This document shows positions 1 through 8,032 of a stretch of 34,598 bases of DNA, piece after piece (position 1 is the stretch's first letter; each line of letters begins with the position of its first letter). The translations under genes were made by a program, and so were the position numbers. Source of the DNA: an uncultured bacterium (GTDB lineage Bacteria; Chlamydiota; Chlamydiia; Chlamydiales; VFKH01); the NCBI GenBank assembly GCA_903839985.1, contig CAIMEJ010000016.1, positions 1 to 34,598 on the forward strand. The letters are read 5' to 3'. Below the pieces are notes generated by a model, which made no database searches, was not told where the DNA came from, and saw only the letters and a program-made list of their open reading frames with translations.

Positions 1-23
1 AGGAGGTAATAATCTTGTGAGCT

Positions 24-44
24 TATACACTAGTTGCGTGTATA
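24..44. repeat. Perfect 7-bp inverted repeat
   Basis: TATACAC (24-30) and GTGTATA (38-44) are perfect inverted arms around a 7-base spacer. They lie between an AGGAGG at 1-6 and the ATG at 119. The element could be a short RNA hairpin ending an upstream transcript or a dimer-binding operator. If the GTG at 17 is really used as a start, it is merely coding sequence. No factor can be named. Confidence 0.4.
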
Positions 45-118
45 GTTTTCGTTTAATCTCTTTTTTATGCGCTTTTCGTTTTAAAGTAACAGCCGTTTAT
101 CACCAAAAAGCTTTTACG

Positions 119-1282
119 ATGGGTTTTTTTGGTATAAAAAAAAGACGTGGTTCATTTGTTGTGGGATGTGTTAGTGGAGCAGCTACCCTCATGCGTAAAA
201 TGTCTCTGCCCCCTGGTCTTAAAGGCAGCATGCTTTTGGGGGCTCTTCGTTTTAAGGCAGAGGAGGAGCTGCCCTATAGCGCAGAAGAGGCTGCTTTAGT
301 CCTGCCCGGCATGGCCCCAGGTCTTTTTTTCTCTGTAAAGCGGGAAGATCTCCCTAAAGAGCCCTATGATGCGGTAGCACCAGCTCCTTTAGCATTGTTA
401 CATTTTACAAGCTATTTTGAGCTGCCACCTACTTATCTTTTAATCCATAATAACGAAGAAGAAATTATCTTTATATCCCTTGAAGAGGGGCTGCCACTTT
501 TTTTGACATCTGTACGCAAAACAGGTGATTATGCAAAAGAGGTAGCACGCCGTGTTAAGGCTCACAGTTGGTCGATTGAAACACCCTGCCTTATTCTAGG
601 GGACCCTCTACAGAAAGAGGAGCTGGCGGTGATTCCAGGCTCAACAATTTACTTAAAAGAATCCCTCGGAATGTCTAGTGAAGAGTTACATAGAAAGGCT
701 CTCCTTGTAGGGCTTTGTAGGCTGGCTTTTGATTTGCCCTTAGAAAAATTTGATTTAACTACACAAAAAGTAGCCTATAAAAAGCTTCCATGGATAAAAC
801 CCCTTTTAGTGAGTGCCCTTTCTTTTGTCATGCTGCTTGGAGCTGGTCAGATGTGGATTAAAAGAGAGGAAAAAGCTCTTCAAACGAGGTTTAAAAGCGC
901 AAATCTTACAGAATATATAAAAGAAATGAGGCAAAAAACAGCGGCTTCTACCTATACGTACCCTTTAAAGCCGGCGATGCCCTCTTTTTCAGATTTTTTA
1001 GCATGGATAAATAGTCAAGCCCCTGTGGGAGTGCAAATTGAAAAAGTCCATTACAGCCTGGCTTCGTTACCAACGCTTAAAGGACCCAAAGATCATTATG
1101 TAGCACAAGTGGAGCTTGTTTTTTTAGCGGAATCAGCAGCCGATGCTCGCCTTTTTTATGATCGCTTAATTGCTCCAGGACCTTTTGTTATAGCTCCCGC
1201 CCACTTTGTTTGGCAGAGCTCAGATAAAGATTACAGAACCTCTTTTAGGCTTAAGGACAGGACGGTTTATGAGCTTTCTTGA
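119..1282 (+). CDS. PilM/GspL-like secretion or pilus platform protein
   Basis: Likely an inner-membrane platform component of a type II secretion or type IV pilus-like machine. With the ATG at 119 the protein has 387 residues. The N-terminal part resembles the actin-like PilM/GspL cytoplasmic domain: a short FFGIKKRRGSF start and an ALRFKAEEELPYSAEEA stretch like the PilM segment that follows the first nucleotide-binding strand. A single membrane segment (SALSFVMLLGAGQMW, near residue 240) follows, then a helical and periplasmic region like PilN or the GspL C-terminus. An in-frame GTG at 17, 10 bases after AGGAGG, would add 34 residues; I prefer 119 because the added stretch resembles no PilM start, but its ribosome binding site is poor. 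The next gene overlaps by 14 bases. Family assignment rests on pattern and topology. Confidence 0.6.
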   Translation: MGFFGIKKRRGSFVVGCVSGAATLMRKMSLPPGLKGSMLLGALRFKAEEELPYSAEEAALVLPGMAPGLFFSVKREDLPKEPYDAVAPAPLALLHFTSYFELPPTYLLIHNNEEEIIFISLEEGLPLFLTSVRKTGDYAKEVARRVKAHSWSIETPCLILGDPLQKEELAVIPGSTIYLKESLGMSSEELHRKALLVGLCRLAFDLPLEKFDLTTQKVAYKKLPWIKPLLVSALSFVMLLGAGQMWIKREEKALQTRFKSANLTEYIKEMRQKTAASTYTYPLKPAMPSFSDFLAWINSQAPVGVQIEKVHYSLASLPTLKGPKDHYVAQVELVFLAESAADARLFYDRLIAPGPFVIAPAHFVWQSSDKDYRTSFRLKDRTVYELS

Positions 1283-1784
1283 TATTCCCCAAAAACGGGT
1301 TATTATTTATCTGCTTTTCTTGGCCCTTGTGCCTCATTTTTTCTTATTCAACTATTTTTACGAAAAAAAAGAATTTTTGGACAGCACCCGGAGGGAAGCA
1401 GAGCAGCTCGAGCGTCTTTTTTATAGGCGCTTGCAGAAAGGGGCTTTGAATGAGGCTGTTGTTAATTGTTATCGAGGACCTGAAACAAGACAGAGAGAAT
1501 TTCTTATAGAAAAAAGCATGAAAGCCAAATTTATTGAAGGAAAGGCCGAAAAAAAGGGGGCTCTCCAAGAAGTTCCCGTGCATCTAGCCTCACCCCTTTC
1601 TCTTAATAGTGCAGAGCTTAAAGAGTTTCTTTCTTTGATAGAAGATAAGGCCATCCCTCCTTACGAAATAAGAAAGTGTTCAGCTCTTTGTTTGATCACC
1701 GACATAACCCTCCAAAGAATTCAGGGTGAAGATAAGCAACAAATGCTCGTTAATTTGAAGATGCTGAAACGGGAGTTTTCTTAA
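1269..1784 (+). CDS. PilO/GspM-like single-pass membrane protein
   Basis: Small bitopic membrane protein of 171 residues: a short basic N-terminus (FLDIPQKR), one membrane helix (VIIYLLFLALVPHFFLF), then a charged, probably coiled-coil segment rich in Glu and Arg, and a periplasmic-type C-terminal domain. This topology, directly after a PilM/GspL-like gene, is that of PilO or GspM, which pair with PilN/GspL in the inner-membrane platform. An upstream in-frame ATG at 1206 lies deep inside the preceding gene; the ATG at 1269 is preferred because it overlaps that gene's stop by only 14 bases, follows an AGGAC-type site and places the helix near the N-terminus. Sequence similarity to named families is too weak to see by eye, so the function is inferred from context. 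Confidence 0.6.
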   Translation: MSFLDIPQKRVIIYLLFLALVPHFFLFNYFYEKKEFLDSTRREAEQLERLFYRRLQKGALNEAVVNCYRGPETRQREFLIEKSMKAKFIEGKAEKKGALQEVPVHLASPLSLNSAELKEFLSLIEDKAIPPYEIRKCSALCLITDITLQRIQGEDKQQMLVNLKMLKREFS

Positions 1785-1785
1785 A

Positions 1786-3021
1786 ATGCCTTATTTTTTT
1801 TATTTCATCTGTTTTTTTATATGTACTAGCTGTGTGCGCTCTACAGATGCTCCACAAGCTCTTAGTTCGCTTAATTTAGTAGATAGAAATGGCATGACGC
1901 AGACTATTGGGTCTAAAGACCGTCTGAAGAATTATGCAAATGTAGATTTTCAAAAGCCACAGCCTTATCAAAAGGTTCTTCGTGTTTATACTTCTAGGCC
2001 TGATGGTGCAATACCAGCTATTGTCACCAGTTATTATCCCAGCGGCCAAATTAAGCAATCACTCTCCGTTCTTTCAGGTAGGGCCCAGGGGCCTTATTAT
2101 GAATGGCATGAAAATGGGGTTCTTAAAATAGAGGCCTATTTAGTGGGGGGAGCGCCCCAACTAGGGGGCATTTCTGAGCAGTCTTGGATTTTTCATGGGC
2201 CCTGTAAAGCTTTTAATGAAAAAGGAAAATTAATGGGCTCTATGACCTATGAGCGTGGGTTGTTAGAGGGAGAGTCTCTTTACTGGTCCTCTGAAGGCAT
2301 TCTTTTAAAGAAAATGTTTTATGAAAAGGGGTTTCTTAACGGCCAGGCTGAATATTACCATCTAAACGGATGTTTAGAACAGACCATTACCTATTTAAAA
2401 GGAGAGAGGCATGGGCCTTTAGAGTATTACCGCCCAGACAAAACACTTATTGCTCAAGAATATTATGAAGAGGGAAGGCTCCAAAAGGCTATTTATACAA
2501 ACACCTCTATTACAGCAGGAGTGCAGGATTCTTTTGGTCTGCGTTATTCAGAAGCGGGAGATCGTTTTTCCACGGAAGAAATTCGGATGGGAAAAGTGGA
2601 GGGAGAAGTTCGAGAGTATGAAAAGGGGCTTCTCGTACGTAGTTTTTATTTAAAAAATGGCCTTAAAGAGGGGCCGGAATCTTTTTGGACACCTCAGGGC
2701 CTATCTGTTTTAGAGATTCCCTATCGAGAAGGCCGTATTCAAGGTGAAATAGTGACCCATTATCCGATTGGGGCCCTACAAAGCCGGCGTGAAATGAGTA
2801 ATAATGAAAAAAATGGAGCCCTCCATACATGGTATCTAGATGGTCAGCTTATGATGGCAGAAGAATATAATCATGATAAACTTGTTACAGGCTCTTATTA
2901 TAAAAAAGGCTCAGGATTTCCTGTATCCTCTGTGGTAAATGGGGAAGGAACGGCCACACTTTTTGATGAGGGCGGCCAGCTAGATAGAAGAATTTCTTAT
3001 AAGGATGGGAAGCCTTATTGA
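1786..3021 (+). CDS. Exported MORN-repeat (YwqK-like) protein, possible lipoprotein
   Basis: A 411-residue protein built from many copies of a 20-25 residue MORN_2/YwqK-type unit, recognisable by recurring YYP-x-G-x-I, G-x-x-x-G-x-x-x-x-Y and W-x-E-NG-x-L patterns from about residue 70 to the end (for example YYEWHENGVLKIEAY). The N-terminus is a hydrophobic signal ending in ICTSC, so Cys16 could be lipidated, although Cys rather than Leu or Val at -3 makes the lipobox atypical. It starts one base after the previous stop, with GGGAG 10 bases upstream, so it is in the same operon as the PilM/PilO-like genes. Databases often label this repeat 'toxin-antitoxin YwqK antitoxin'; no toxin is present, and an exported scaffold or host-contact role is as likely. 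Precise function unknown. Confidence 0.8.
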   Translation: MPYFFYFICFFICTSCVRSTDAPQALSSLNLVDRNGMTQTIGSKDRLKNYANVDFQKPQPYQKVLRVYTSRPDGAIPAIVTSYYPSGQIKQSLSVLSGRAQGPYYEWHENGVLKIEAYLVGGAPQLGGISEQSWIFHGPCKAFNEKGKLMGSMTYERGLLEGESLYWSSEGILLKKMFYEKGFLNGQAEYYHLNGCLEQTITYLKGERHGPLEYYRPDKTLIAQEYYEEGRLQKAIYTNTSITAGVQDSFGLRYSEAGDRFSTEEIRMGKVEGEVREYEKGLLVRSFYLKNGLKEGPESFWTPQGLSVLEIPYREGRIQGEIVTHYPIGALQSRREMSNNEKNGALHTWYLDGQLMMAEEYNHDKLVTGSYYKKGSGFPVSSVVNGEGTATLFDEGGQLDRRISYKDGKPY

Positions 3022-3047
3022 TACTGAAATCCTTTTCATGCTATCCT
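3018..3047 (+). promoter_or_regulatory. Candidate sigma-70-type promoter for greA
   Basis: TTGATA at 3018-3023 and TATCCT at 3042-3047 are separated by 18 bases. They lie at the end of the MORN gene and 22 bases before the greA ATG. The -35 matches the consensus at five of six positions, the -10 at four of six. This would let greA be transcribed apart from the upstream group. Prediction by eye only. Confidence 0.4.
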
Positions 3048-3069
3048 TGATCCCCAAGAAGGGAGTCAT

Positions 3070-5190
3070 ATGGCCTATTTTAAGGAATTTCTAGCGCGCA
3101 TCCAGAAAATGGATAAAAAAGGTTTTCAAGAACTGTGGCAAGAATACAGTGCGGGAGACGAAATTGATGCAGATGAATACCTCAAAATTCTTCTAGCTTT
3201 GAAGGGTTCTTCCCTAGCCAAAGACTTGGTTATTGAAGAGGCTCTTTTTTTATTAGAAAAAGTTCCTTCCCATTTTGAGCCTCTTTTTGCTGCAATTATT
3301 GATCTGCAAACAACAAATGACCCAGGACTTGCAGAGCAAATATACGCTTATTTAGAAAAAAATTACGGCGACACCCCTCATTTCCAAGATAAAATTCGCT
3401 TGGTAGGCTTAAAAGCCCGTACACAATTCCAGGGTGCTCTCACAAACTTTTTGCTATTAAATCATTTGCAACCGGGAAAATTTGTTTTCCATAATGGCGG
3501 ATGGGGTGTGGGCGAAGTCATAAATGTTTCGATGGTAAGAGAGCAGGTGGAAGTAGAGTTTGAAAAAGTAAGTGGCAAGCGAGATCTCTCCTTTGCTAAC
3601 GCCTTCAAAATGCTCTCCCCCTTACCGGATGATCATTTTCTTGCTAGACGCTTTGGTAACGCAGATGCTTTAGAAAAGGAGGCAAAAGAAGATCCTGTTA
3701 AAGTACTTAAGGTTCTTTTAAGAGATTTGGGTCCCAAAAATGCTGCTGAAATAAAAAACGAGCTAGAAGTGTATGTTATTCCAGAAGGCGAATGGAATAA
3801 ATGGTGGCAGTCGGCTAAAATACGGATGAAAAAAGAAAATCTTATTGAGATGCCCGAAAAATCTAAAGAGCCCTTTAGTTTAACGGAAAATCTTCGTACA
3901 GTTGAACAAAAACTTGAGGACTCTTTAGACAAGACATCAAGGTCAAAAGAGTTTATCGACATCCTTTATGCAGGACTCCGAGATCATCCTCAAATAAGCA
4001 ATGATGCCACTTTCCGCGATAGTCTTCTTTCCCGTATAAAAAAGATTTCTCAAAAGCTTTCAGAAGCAGAAAGACTCTCGCTCTTATTTATTCAGGAAGA
4101 CTTGCGTGTTGCAGGATCTAAAGAATTGATACATAACTTTTTGCGTGAGTGCACAAACTTAAATAAATTGGTTGTAAGCTTAGAAATTATAGCTTTTAAA
4201 AAACGTGTTTTGGTCGAGCTCAAAGAGGCCCGCCCACATGATCAACAAGAAATATACCTACAGCTCTTGACCTCCTCTATTCCTGCAACACTAAGAGAAT
4301 ATATTCTTAAAGAAAACCTTCCTCTCATGCAGGAGCGCATTCAGCAGTATTTAATCAATCCTATAGAGCAGCCAGAGTTTTTAGTGTGGTATTTGCCTAA
4401 AGCCTTAGCCGATAAAAAACTGCCACTAGCAGATAAAATGGGGCAGTGTGCTCTTTTAGAAGCTTATTTAATGCTTATGGCTCAGGCAGAGCAAAAGACT
4501 GGTTACAGAGAGCTTGTTAAAAAAATGCAAGGGCTTCTTTTTGCGGATCGTTTTGCGCTGGTGCGTACTATTTTAGAGGGCTCTTCCAAAGAATTTGTGA
4601 AAGAATTTTTGCTTTTAGTGAGCAAGTGTCATTCTATTCCAGATTTTGATATGCAGATACTCTATTCCCTTGCTTATGTTGTTTATCCTGATCTAAATAA
4701 AAAAAGCCGTGCCTTACCTGAAGAAGAAACGCAGATTATTTGGAGCACGCAAGAAGGAATTCACAATTTACAAGAAAAAATTAAGCATATCGGGACTATA
4801 GAAACAATAGAAAATGCTCGGGAAATTGAAGAGGCGAGAGCTTTAGGAGATTTACGCGAAAATTCGGAATTCAAGTTCGCTTTAGAAAAAAGAGCACGCC
4901 TTCAGGCAGAGCTGAAAACACTTTCTGATCAATTGCAAAAAGTCAGAGTCATTACTAAGGCTGATATACCTCAAGATGAGGCAGGTATTGGCTCTATTGT
5001 AGAGGTAGAAAGTAGCGCAGGTGAAAAGACCACGTATACATTACTTGGCCCTTATGATGCTGATACAGAGCAAGGTATTTTATCCTTTCAATCTAAGCTT
5101 GCTCAGAACATGATGGGGCTAAAAGTGGGTGATAATTTTGCTTTCCAAAACAAAAATTATCGTATTCTAGCCATTAAATCTTATCTCTAA
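3070..5190 (+). CDS. greA: Transcript cleavage factor GreA with long N-terminal extension
   Basis: The last 150 or so residues (about 550-706) are a full GreA: the N-terminal coiled coil with the signature GDLRENSEF at about 593-601, followed by the FKBP-like C-terminal domain (TLLGPYDADTEQGILS). GreA enters the RNA polymerase secondary channel and rescues backtracked complexes by promoting RNA cleavage. The protein is 706 residues, against about 158 for Escherichia coli GreA. The extension is mostly helical but contains at about 133-185 a segment (PGKFVFHNGGWGVGEVI) that looks like the Tudor-like RNA polymerase interaction domain of CarD and Mfd. Chlamydial GreA proteins are known to carry such a long extension. 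The ATG follows AAGGGAG. The CarD-like reading is my inference; the GreA call is firm. Confidence 0.95.
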   Translation: MAYFKEFLARIQKMDKKGFQELWQEYSAGDEIDADEYLKILLALKGSSLAKDLVIEEALFLLEKVPSHFEPLFAAIIDLQTTNDPGLAEQIYAYLEKNYGDTPHFQDKIRLVGLKARTQFQGALTNFLLLNHLQPGKFVFHNGGWGVGEVINVSMVREQVEVEFEKVSGKRDLSFANAFKMLSPLPDDHFLARRFGNADALEKEAKEDPVKVLKVLLRDLGPKNAAEIKNELEVYVIPEGEWNKWWQSAKIRMKKENLIEMPEKSKEPFSLTENLRTVEQKLEDSLDKTSRSKEFIDILYAGLRDHPQISNDATFRDSLLSRIKKISQKLSEAERLSLLFIQEDLRVAGSKELIHNFLRECTNLNKLVVSLEIIAFKKRVLVELKEARPHDQQEIYLQLLTSSIPATLREYILKENLPLMQERIQQYLINPIEQPEFLVWYLPKALADKKLPLADKMGQCALLEAYLMLMAQAEQKTGYRELVKKMQGLLFADRFALVRTILEGSSKEFVKEFLLLVSKCHSIPDFDMQILYSLAYVVYPDLNKKSRALPEEETQIIWSTQEGIHNLQEKIKHIGTIETIENAREIEEARALGDLRENSEFKFALEKRARLQAELKTLSDQLQKVRVITKADIPQDEAGIGSIVEVESSAGEKTTYTLLGPYDADTEQGILSFQSKLAQNMMGLKVGDNFAFQNKNYRILAIKSYL

Positions 5191-5201
5191 TTGGAGTGCT
5201 G

Positions 5202-5801
5202 GTGGAAGTCATTATTGCAACCCATAATTTGGGTAAGTTACGGGAAATACGTGAGATGCTTAAAGGATTAAAGCATATTGACTTTACAAGCTTTAATGAC
5301 TATCCAGGCTCCGAGGCTCCTGAAGAAACAGGTCAAACTTTTGAAGAAAATGCACTCTTAAAAGCCCTCCACGCTACAGAGACTTTGGGTAAATGGGCCG
5401 TTAGTGATGACTCGGGCCTTGTTGTGCCTGCATTAAAAGGGGCTCCAGGCGTCTATTCAGCACGCTATGCGGGTAAAGAGGCTACGGATTTAGATAATCG
5501 CAAAAAGCTATTAGAGGCTATGCAGGGATTAGAGGGCATTAGTCGAAATGCCTATTTTGAATGTTCCATTGCAGTTACTGGCCCAGAAGGATTTAAAAAA
5601 GTCTTCAAGGGTATTTGTGAGGGCTATATTTGTACAGAAGAGCGTGGCAATAATGGTTTTGGTTATGATTCACTTTTTATCAAAAATGATTACTCTCAAA
5701 CCTTTGCCGAGCTTGCTGAAAACGTTAAGAACCGCATCTCCCATCGGAGAAAGGCTATGGATAAGGCTCTGCTTTTCTTCGAACAAATGCATCAACTCTA
5801 A
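5202..5801 (+). CDS. rdgB: RdgB/HAM1 non-canonical purine NTP pyrophosphatase
   Basis: Hydrolyses dITP, XTP and ITP to monophosphates, keeping deaminated purines out of DNA and RNA. Family motifs are all present: VIIATHNLGKLREI at the N-terminus, SDDSGLVVPALKGAPGVYSA with the catalytic acidic pair, GNNGFGYDSLF, and the C-terminal ISHRRKA. Length, about 199 residues, matches the family. The start is probably the GTG at 5202, which has GGAG (5193-5196) at a good distance and gives an N-terminus of MEVIIATHN; the GTG at 5196 would overlap that same GGAG. It lies 11 bases behind greA and 11 before the next gene, so it is likely co-transcribed. Confidence 0.95.
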   Translation: MEVIIATHNLGKLREIREMLKGLKHIDFTSFNDYPGSEAPEETGQTFEENALLKALHATETLGKWAVSDDSGLVVPALKGAPGVYSARYAGKEATDLDNRKKLLEAMQGLEGISRNAYFECSIAVTGPEGFKKVFKGICEGYICTEERGNNGFGYDSLFIKNDYSQTFAELAENVKNRISHRRKAMDKALLFFEQMHQL

Positions 5802-5812
5802 AGAGGGGATCT

Positions 5813-6445
5813 ATGACAAAGACGGCTGATTTTTTTGATTTAGAAGATTTTGAGCATGCCGTTCTTTTTGACGATATAGAGCATGTCTGGGAGTCTTTAG
5901 CGCGCATTAAATCCTATCTTGGAAACTGGAATTTTCGTATCGATGCCCAGGTGGACTCCCGTTCCTATTTAGTGCACCCAGAATTGATCAGTATAGGTGC
6001 AGGAACAGTTGTAGAGCCCGGTGCTTATATCCAAGGCCCCTGTATTATTGGGAAAAACTGTCAGATCCGTCACGGAGCTTATATACGTGGAGATGTTATT
6101 ACGGGGGACGGTGTTGTTATAGGCCATACGACAGAGGTCAAAAACGCTCTTTTTTTAAATGGCGCACATGCAGCTCATTTTGCCTATGTAGGGGATTCTA
6201 TATTGGGGAATAAGGTGAATCTAGGAGCCGGCGTTAAATGCGCTAATTTTCGTCTTGATCAAAGAAATATTCAGGTCCGATTTGAGGGCAAAAAATATAC
6301 TACAGGCCTGCGAAAATTAGGAGCCATCTTAGGTGATGGCTCCCAAATTGGGTGCAATAGCGTCACAAACCCAGGAACACTTCTCAAAAAAAGAACTTTT
6401 TTTGAGCCATGTTCTGTTATTCCGCTTCCACGGCAATTGGTTTAA
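5813..6445 (+). CDS. Stand-alone left-handed beta-helix (GlmU C-domain-like) acyltransferase
   Basis: A 210-residue protein whose residues from about 60 onward are hexapeptide repeats ([37 protein letters not shown]), the fold of GlmU C-domains, LpxA and Lpx[21 protein letters not shown] closely follows the GlmU acetyltransferase pattern NH-x-x-YIGDA-x-x-G-x-x-x-NIGAG, with the His aligned to a catalytic-region residue. A sugar-nucleotide N- or O-acyltransferase for peptidoglycan or lipopolysaccharide precursors is therefore likely; the donor and acceptor cannot be told. The uridylyltransferase domain of bifunctional GlmU is absent. The ATG follows GAGGGG. The last 29 bases overlap the 3' end of recA on the other strand, in different frames. 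Confidence 0.8.
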   Translation: MTKTADFFDLEDFEHAVLFDDIEHVWESLARIKSYLGNWNFRIDAQVDSRSYLVHPELISIGAGTVVEPGAYIQGPCIIGKNCQIRHGAYIRGDVITGDGVVIGHTTEVKNALFLNGAHAAHFAYVGDSILGNKVNLGAGVKCANFRLDQRNIQVRFEGKKYTTGLRKLGAILGDGSQIGCNSVTNPGTLLKKRTFFEPCSVIPLPRQLV

Positions 6446-7457
6446 TAGGCACGCCCGGATTCTTAAGGGCAAATGCGGCAATTTTAGCTTGGAGTTCTTC
6501 ACAAAGAGGAGCGTTTTTCTTTAACTCTTCGCGCACAGCCTCTCTTCCTTGTCCAAGCCTTATGTTATTATAGCTGAACCAGGAGCCTTTCTTCTCAATA
6601 ATACCTAGTTCTTGGCCCATATCGATGACAATACCTGTTTGAGAGATGCCCTCATTAAAAATAATATCAAATTCGGCAGAGCGGAAGGGGGGGGCCATCT
6701 TATTTTTAACAACTTTTACACGAACGCGATTACCAAGTTCTGGTCCATCGCCTTGCTTTATTCCGCCAATACGACGTATGTCTAGTCTTAAAGAGGCATA
6801 GAACTTCAAAGCACGGCCCCCTGTTGTTGTTTCAGGGCTTCCAAACATGACGCCGATCTTTTCGCGAATTTGATTGATAAAGATAGCGCATGTATTTGTG
6901 CGGGCCAGTGCAGAGGTGAGTTTCCTAAGAGCCTGTGACATCATACGTGCTTGTAGGCCCATATGAGAATCTCCAATTTCGCCTTCGAGTTCATTTCTAG
7001 GAACGAGCGCTGCAACGGAGTCGATAATAATAACGTCAACTGCACCTGAACGGGCAAGGGTTTCTGCAATATTAAGAGCATCTTCTCCACAATCGGGCTG
7101 TGAAATCATCAGATCATCAATATTTACACCAATTTTAGCAGCATAGCCTGGATCTAGGGCATGTTCCGCGTCTATGTAGGCTGCCACACCACCAGCTTTT
7201 TGAGCATTGGCTACGATATGGGTTGCTAGAGTCGATTTCCCAGAGGATTCTGGCCCATAAATTTCAATAATACGACCTCTAGGAATCCCGCCGATACCAA
7301 TTGCTAGATCCAAAGAAATAGCTCCCGTTTTAATAACGCTAATTTCTCTAGTAGTAGAGTGCTTGCCTAGGGTCATAATAGCCCCGTCGCCAAATTGCTT
7401 TTCAATATGTGCAATTGCCGCTTCTAAAGCTTTTTTTCTATTAAGATTTTCAGCCAT
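6417..7457 (-). CDS. recA: Recombinase RecA
   Basis: RecA forms ATP-dependent filaments on single-stranded DNA for homologous recombination and repair. The protein has 346 residues, near the 353 of Escherichia coli. Visible hallmarks are the Walker [10 protein letters not shown], the Walker B-type [10 protein letters not shown], the loop L1 region ([19 protein letters not shown]), the ATP-sensing [20 protein letters not shown] and the loop L2 neighbourhood. The acidic C-terminal tail of proteobacterial RecA is reduced to a short VEAE end. The ATG is preceded by AAGGAG. A candidate promoter lies at 7499-7527; I saw no LexA-type operator there. The last 29 bases are shared with the convergent beta-helix acyltransferase gene. 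Confidence 0.98.
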   Translation of the reverse strand: MAENLNRKKALEAAIAHIEKQFGDGAIMTLGKHSTTREISVIKTGAISLDLAIGIGGIPRGRIIEIYGPESSGKSTLATHIVANAQKAGGVAAYIDAEHALDPGYAAKIGVNIDDLMISQPDCGEDALNIAETLARSGAVDVIIIDSVAALVPRNELEGEIGDSHMGLQARMMSQALRKLTSALARTNTCAIFINQIREKIGVMFGSPETTTGGRALKFYASLRLDIRRIGGIKQGDGPELGNRVRVKVVKNKMAPPFRSAEFDIIFNEGISQTGIVIDMGQELGIIEKKGSWFSYNNIRLGQGREAVREELKKNAPLCEELQAKIAAFALKNPGVPIKPIAVEAE

Positions 7458-7498
7458 ATAATTCTCCTTATGATGGATTCTGAGTTTAGATGACTGGC

Positions 7499-7527
7499 TA
7501 ATAAAATGTAATAAGCCTCTTTTTCAA
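7499..7527 (-). promoter_or_regulatory. Candidate recA promoter
   Basis: On the minus strand TTGAAA (7527-7522) and TTATTA (7504-7499) are separated by exactly 17 bases, about 40 bases upstream of the recA ATG. No CTG-N10-CAG SOS box or GAAC-N4-GTTC box lies near it, so SOS-type control is not indicated. Confidence 0.4.
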
Positions 7528-7537
7528 AAAAAGTTCA

Positions 7538-7566
7538 TTGGAGAAAAAGAAAAAGGAATGTAGAGT
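7538..7566 (+). promoter_or_regulatory. Candidate promoter for the 7587 gene
   Basis: TTGGAG (7538-7543) and TAGAGT (7561-7566) with a 17-base spacer lie just before the 7587 gene, within the divergent region shared with recA. The gene's own ribosome binding site (AGGG) falls immediately after. The distance to the ATG is short, so this is a modest prediction. Confidence 0.3.
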
Positions 7567-7586
7567 TTAGAAAAAGGGCAAAAAAT

Positions 7587-7997
7587 ATGGACTTCAAAGA
7601 ACTACAAAGTGAAATGAACACGATTATTGAGGATGTTAAGAAGGCCATTGATTTGCCAATTGATGCGGAAGGAAAGCTGCCCTCAGGCTCTTATTTATCG
7701 CTGGGAGATTTGGAAAAACTTCTCGAACGCACCCAGCAGATTGTAGATAGGCTTAATAATAGAGCATCAGCTCTGGCCGAAGAACAGGGCATGTCACGTG
7801 AAGAAATGACAAAATTTACGGAAAATCCTGCCAATTTTAGTCAGTCTGAATGGGCCGCTATACAAGACATGAAAAAACAAGTGGATCAATTTCAAAAATT
7901 AGTAATGAAGACAGTAGTCTCGCAGCAAGAAGGGTCTAGTGCTTTTGATCGGCCGGCAAAAGGGACCTCTGCTAAGAAAAATTGGATTCCCCTTTAA
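7587..7997 (+). CDS. Small conserved-type helical protein of unknown function
   Basis: A 136-residue, acidic, mostly helical soluble protein with no signal peptide, membrane segment or Cys. It opens with an amphipathic coiled-coil-like stretch (FKELQSEMNTIIEDVKKAI), has a central helix pair and ends in a Ser/Lys-rich tail finishing in WIPL. I do not recognise a family. It is divergent from recA and followed after 35 bases by the YjbH-like gene, so the two may be co-transcribed. The ATG has an AGGG site 8-10 bases upstream, and codon use resembles its neighbours, so it is a credible gene. A small chaperone or regulator is possible, but nothing in the sequence shows it. Confidence 0.75.
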   Translation: MDFKELQSEMNTIIEDVKKAIDLPIDAEGKLPSGSYLSLGDLEKLLERTQQIVDRLNNRASALAEEQGMSREEMTKFTENPANFSQSEWAAIQDMKKQVDQFQKLVMKTVVSQQEGSSAFDRPAKGTSAKKNWIPL

Positions 7998-8032
7998 AAA
8001 ATCTTCCTGCTTTCGCTATTCTCTAAAGCGCG

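Noticed and set aside
17-118. GTG start at 17 for the PilM-like gene, with AGGAGG 10 bases upstream
   Set aside because: The ribosome binding site is excellent, but the 34 added residues resemble no PilM/GspL start and contain an inverted repeat. The ATG at 119 gives a typical MGFFGIKKRRG beginning. Kept as an alternative only.
1206-1268. Upstream ATG extension of the PilO/GspM-like gene
   Set aside because: It lies wholly inside the preceding gene and would put 21 atypical residues before the membrane helix.
7458-7586. SOS/LexA box between recA and the divergent gene
   Set aside because: No CTG-N10-CAG or GAAC-N4-GTTC motif could be found by reading both strands.
7998-8032. Hairpin GCTTT/AAAGC after the 7587 gene as terminator
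   Set aside because: The stem is only 5 bp with an 11-base loop and no T-run follows.
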